A DNA stretch of 6,557 nucleotides from Anaerolineales bacterium (GTDB lineage Bacteria; Chloroflexota; Anaerolineae; Epilineales; JAANWY01): positions 1-6,557 of the forward strand of contig JAANWY010000008.1 in NCBI GenBank assembly GCA_018263655.1, in the 5' to 3' direction. Below are positions 5,108-6,557 of this stretch, piece by piece; positions within the stretch are counted from its first letter, which is position 1, and every line of letters begins with the position of its first letter. The translations under genes were made by a program, and so were the position numbers. A model generated the notes under the pieces. That model was not told the origin of the DNA, did no database searches, and saw only the letters and a program-made list of their open reading frames with translations.

Positions 5108-6292
5108 CTACCACAACGCCACTTCCTTCGTCCCCGCCAACGCCGCCTCAATCTCTTCGCGGTGCTCGGGACGCTTGCCGGCATATGCCCGCACGAGCCC
5201 AAAACAGCCGGCCAGCATCATGTCACCGTGGGGCACCGCCAGGTACACGGGTAGATCCGTCTCGCGTATCATGTTGCGGCGCGGGCCGGTGACAGCGAAC
5301 ATTTTGGGGGTCCGAGCCGGCTTGAAGCGCACCAGCGCGCCGTGGCCCATGTCGTCGAAGACTTCATCGTTAGTGAGCTCGCCGGCGGCCAGCTTGCGCA
5401 GATACGCCGCCAGCTCAGCCGGCGTCAGCTCTCCGGTGTGGTGCTCGAACACGCCGGCAATATCCGGAACGCCGGCAATATCCGGGCGGGGATTCTGCGT
5501 TCCATTGCCGGCTGCCAGATGGAAGGCCAGTGTGTGAAAATTGCCGATATTGGCGATGATGACGGGCTCTTCTTGGGCCACGCGTGCATCCTCCAGCGTC
5601 CCCAGCACAGCCGCCGGCCCCGTGTCCATCACCAGGAGCGGCGTGTCGCCGTCTGGTGCGGCCACGCTGTCGGCGACGGCCTGGAGCCGGGTGAAGCGTT
5701 GGGGGATCTCGCCGGCCCAGAAAGCGAACTCTGCCAGTCCGAGCTCGGAGCCCAGGCGCTCGCGCAGGTAGTCGAAGCGAAAGGCCCGATCGCTGTAGCC
5801 CGGCGGCGCGTTGCCGTGGTCGAATACCGCCACGGCGTAGGCTTCCACGCCCAGCGACACGTCGAACACGCGCAGGGCGTCGCGAATCTCATCCAAGTAA
5901 AAGTCGCGCAATTCGATGTGCTGCACGCCGTGCCGCACGCCGTGCCGCACGCCCGTCATGCCGGCCGCCTCATCCTCGCTGATGATGGTGACGCCCATCG
6001 CTTCCACTTCTTCGAGCACGTCATTGAACGTCCGCGCGGCGTAGGGGGTGGCGTAGGCCCGGTAACCGGCGTCCAGGTGGTCATTTACGGCCCAGTGGCA
6101 TGGCCCACCGCCCATGGTCACACCAGTCAACAGAATATCGTCGCCGGCGGTTGTCGCCTCACGCACCAGCTCAGCCACGCGAACAGTTGGTGACGGCATC
6201 ACCAGCCGAAAACAATTCTCCACACCTCGTTCCGTGTCGAACAACAAGACATCTTGCGTACCCGTTCCAACATCAACAGCCAGTATTCGCAT
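5108..6292 (-). CDS. DUF1786 family protein (ASKHA-like phosphate loop)
   Basis: A 394-residue cytoplasmic protein. The N-terminus ILAVDVGTGTQDVLLFD (3-19) is the family hallmark and looks like the phosphate-1 loop of actin/Hsp70/sugar-kinase ATPases. Further conserved-looking stretches are MGGGPCHW (60-67), LLVMDTGPAAVLGTL (219-233), which resembles a phosphate-2 loop, NIGNFHTLAFHL (248-259), FEHHTGEL (282-289), DMGHGA (314-319), VTGPRRNM (334-341) and PHGDMMLAGCFGL (354-366). Members are sometimes labelled pyruvate-formate-lyase activating, but there is no radical-SAM CxxxCxxC motif here, so that name should not be used. Function is unknown; nucleotide binding is an inference. The ATG at 6292 is chosen because the phosphate loop follows at once and AAAGG lies 8 nt upstream. 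Two in-frame tandem duplications are present (residues about 114-125 and 270-281). It is probably the first gene of a unit with the SDR. Confidence 0.87.
   Translation of the reverse strand: MRILAVDVGTGTQDVLLFDTERGVENCFRLVMPSPTVRVAELVREATTAGDDILLTGVTMGGGPCHWAVNDHLDAGYRAYATPYAARTFNDVLEEVEAMGVTIISEDEAAGMTGVRHGVRHGVQHIELRDFYLDEIRDALRVFDVSLGVEAYAVAVFDHGNAPPGYSDRAFRFDYLRERLGSELGLAEFAFWAGEIPQRFTRLQAVADSVAAPDGDTPLLVMDTGPAAVLGTLEDARVAQEEPVIIANIGNFHTLAFHLAAGNGTQNPRPDIAGVPDIAGVFEHHTGELTPAELAAYLRKLAAGELTNDEVFDDMGHGALVRFKPARTPKMFAVTGPRRNMIRETDLPVYLAVPHGDMMLAGCFGLVRAYAGKRPEHREEIEAALAGTKEVALW
5451..5486. repeat. 18-bp tandem duplication inside the DUF1786 gene
   Basis: ACGCCGGCAATATCCGGA at 5451-5468 is repeated at 5469-5486 with one difference. 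In the protein it gives PDIAGV-PDIAGV (270-281), just before the FEHHTGEL motif. The unit contains GCCGGC, so the duplication adds a copy of that hexamer. Confidence 0.9.
5918..5953. repeat. 12-bp unit repeated three times inside the DUF1786 gene
   Basis: GTGCTGCACGCC is followed by two copies of GTGCCGCACGCC. The protein gains a His-rich stretch GVRHGVRHGVQH (114-125). It lies before the FYLDEIRDALRVF helix and looks like an expanded surface loop. Confidence 0.9.
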
Positions 6293-6300
6293 GCAACATA

Positions 6301-6306
6301 CCTTTC
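6301..6306 (-). promoter_or_regulatory. Shine-Dalgarno-like GAAAGG of the DUF1786 gene
   Basis: On the minus strand GAAAGG lies 8 nt before the ATG at 6292, a normal spacing, and supports that start. It is part of the 11-base GAAAGGTATGT shared with the AlaX leader. Confidence 0.55.
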
Positions 6307-6362
6307 ACTACAACATTGCCTCAACCCAGATAGCAGCAAATTCGTGACTACCTTGACATTGT

Positions 6363-6490
6363 TAGATTTGCCCTAGCGACGGCCTTTTGATCGCCGAAGG
6401 TCTCCTGTCTGCGTGCCCCGCACAGGCAGGCCTGACCGAGGCGAAACGGGCTCGGTCAGGAGACCTTCGCCCATCGCGAGACGTAATCTA
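6363..6490. repeat. Element D: palindrome with outer stem and two inner hairpins
   Basis: The core arms CGAAGGTCTCCTG (6395-6407) and 6457-6469 are perfect 13-bp reverse complements. An outer imperfect pairing (6363-6379 with 6474-6490, about 12 of 17) begins with TAGATT/AATCTA. Within the core are two hairpins: 6404-6415 with 6419-6430 (one mismatch, two G:T pairs, loop CCC) and a perfect 10-bp stem CCTGACCGAG (6431-6440) with 6451-6460 around GCGAAACGGG. The first hairpin shares bases with the core arm, so the folds compete. TAGATT also recurs as a direct repeat at 6489-6494, within a perfect 12-bp palindrome (6484-6495), and might mark an insertion site. It lies upstream of the DUF1786 gene and is probably a MITE-like relative of element A. 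Confidence 0.65.
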
Positions 6491-6499
6491 GATTAGCGA

Positions 6500-6508
6500 C
6501 TACTCAGG
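6500..6508. repeat. Partial copy of the CTACTCAGG motif of element C
   Basis: CTACTCAGG here equals 3867-3875 in the right arm of element C, and is followed by GCGCTTCGC, the complement of GCGAAGC-type sequence found beside the left arm. The rest of the window (6509-6557) ends in a G-rich run with no gene visible. It may be the edge of another dispersed repeat cut by the window end. Confidence 0.35.
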
Positions 6509-6557
6509 CGCTTCGCACCTACGCAAGAAGAGACCGGAAAAAGGGGTCGGTGGGGGG

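Noticed and set aside
5342..6193. 283-codon plus-strand frame opposite the DUF1786 gene
   Set aside because: Antisense shadow: the minus strand carries recognisable family motifs along its whole length.
5108..6292. Pyruvate formate-lyase activating enzyme
   Set aside because: No radical-SAM cysteine motif or other Fe-S signature; the label comes from loose family naming.
6353..6358. TTGACA as a plus-strand -35 box
   Set aside because: No -10-like sequence at the proper distance and no plus-strand gene follows; it lies beside element D.

Overview
This GC-rich window looks like part of a chromosome from an environmental bacterium. It carries four well-supported protein genes, separated by non-coding gaps full of fold-back and tandem repeats. 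The GCCGGC hexamer is very frequent (about 37 hand-counted), the genes have short SD-like AAAGG/AGAGGA leaders, and heptamer/octamer arrays and CCTGAGTAG-type dispersed repeats are present. Together these remind me of uncultured Chloroflexota (Anaerolineae/Ardenticatenia-like) genomes. That placement is an inference from style and protein families, not a demonstrated assignment.

Layout. Positions 1-395 hold no gene. They contain a 15-bp inverted repeat (element A), a candidate extended -10 promoter, and an elaborate nested palindrome (element B) that would lie in the 5' leader of the first gene. Positions 396-2873 (+) encode an 825-residue polytopic membrane protein with a central spermidine-synthase-like methyltransferase-fold domain. 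A convergent gap (2874-3067) holds CGGAT repeats that fold back on each other. Positions 3068-3505 (-) encode a small AlaX-like protein, the free-standing relative of the alanyl-tRNA synthetase editing domain. A 411-bp gap follows with a perfect hairpin, a composite palindrome (element C) and perhaps a decayed reading frame. Positions 3917-5017 (-) encode an extended SDR/thioester-reductase-like NAD(P)-dependent enzyme. A short gap with an 8-bp tandem repeat (8.6 copies) separates it from 5108-6292 (-), a DUF1786-type protein with an ASKHA-like N-terminal phosphate loop. The last 265 bp hold element D, a palindrome apparently related to element A, and a partial copy of the motif seen in element C.

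How they relate. The DUF1786 and SDR genes are co-oriented 90 bp apart and could be co-transcribed. The AlaX gene has the same orientation but a long repeat-filled leader, so it is probably separate. Nothing in the gene content points to a single pathway. AlaX would act in translation quality control, the SDR on an acyl or sugar/lipid substrate, and the membrane protein and DUF1786 protein have no assigned role. I do not see a defence island, CRISPR array, transposase or phage module. The most unusual content is the repeat biology: fold-back elements of similar design (outer stem enclosing two hairpins), a heptamer array captured inside a coding region, a G-rich octamer array between genes, and strong over-representation of GCCGGC in the coding DNA.
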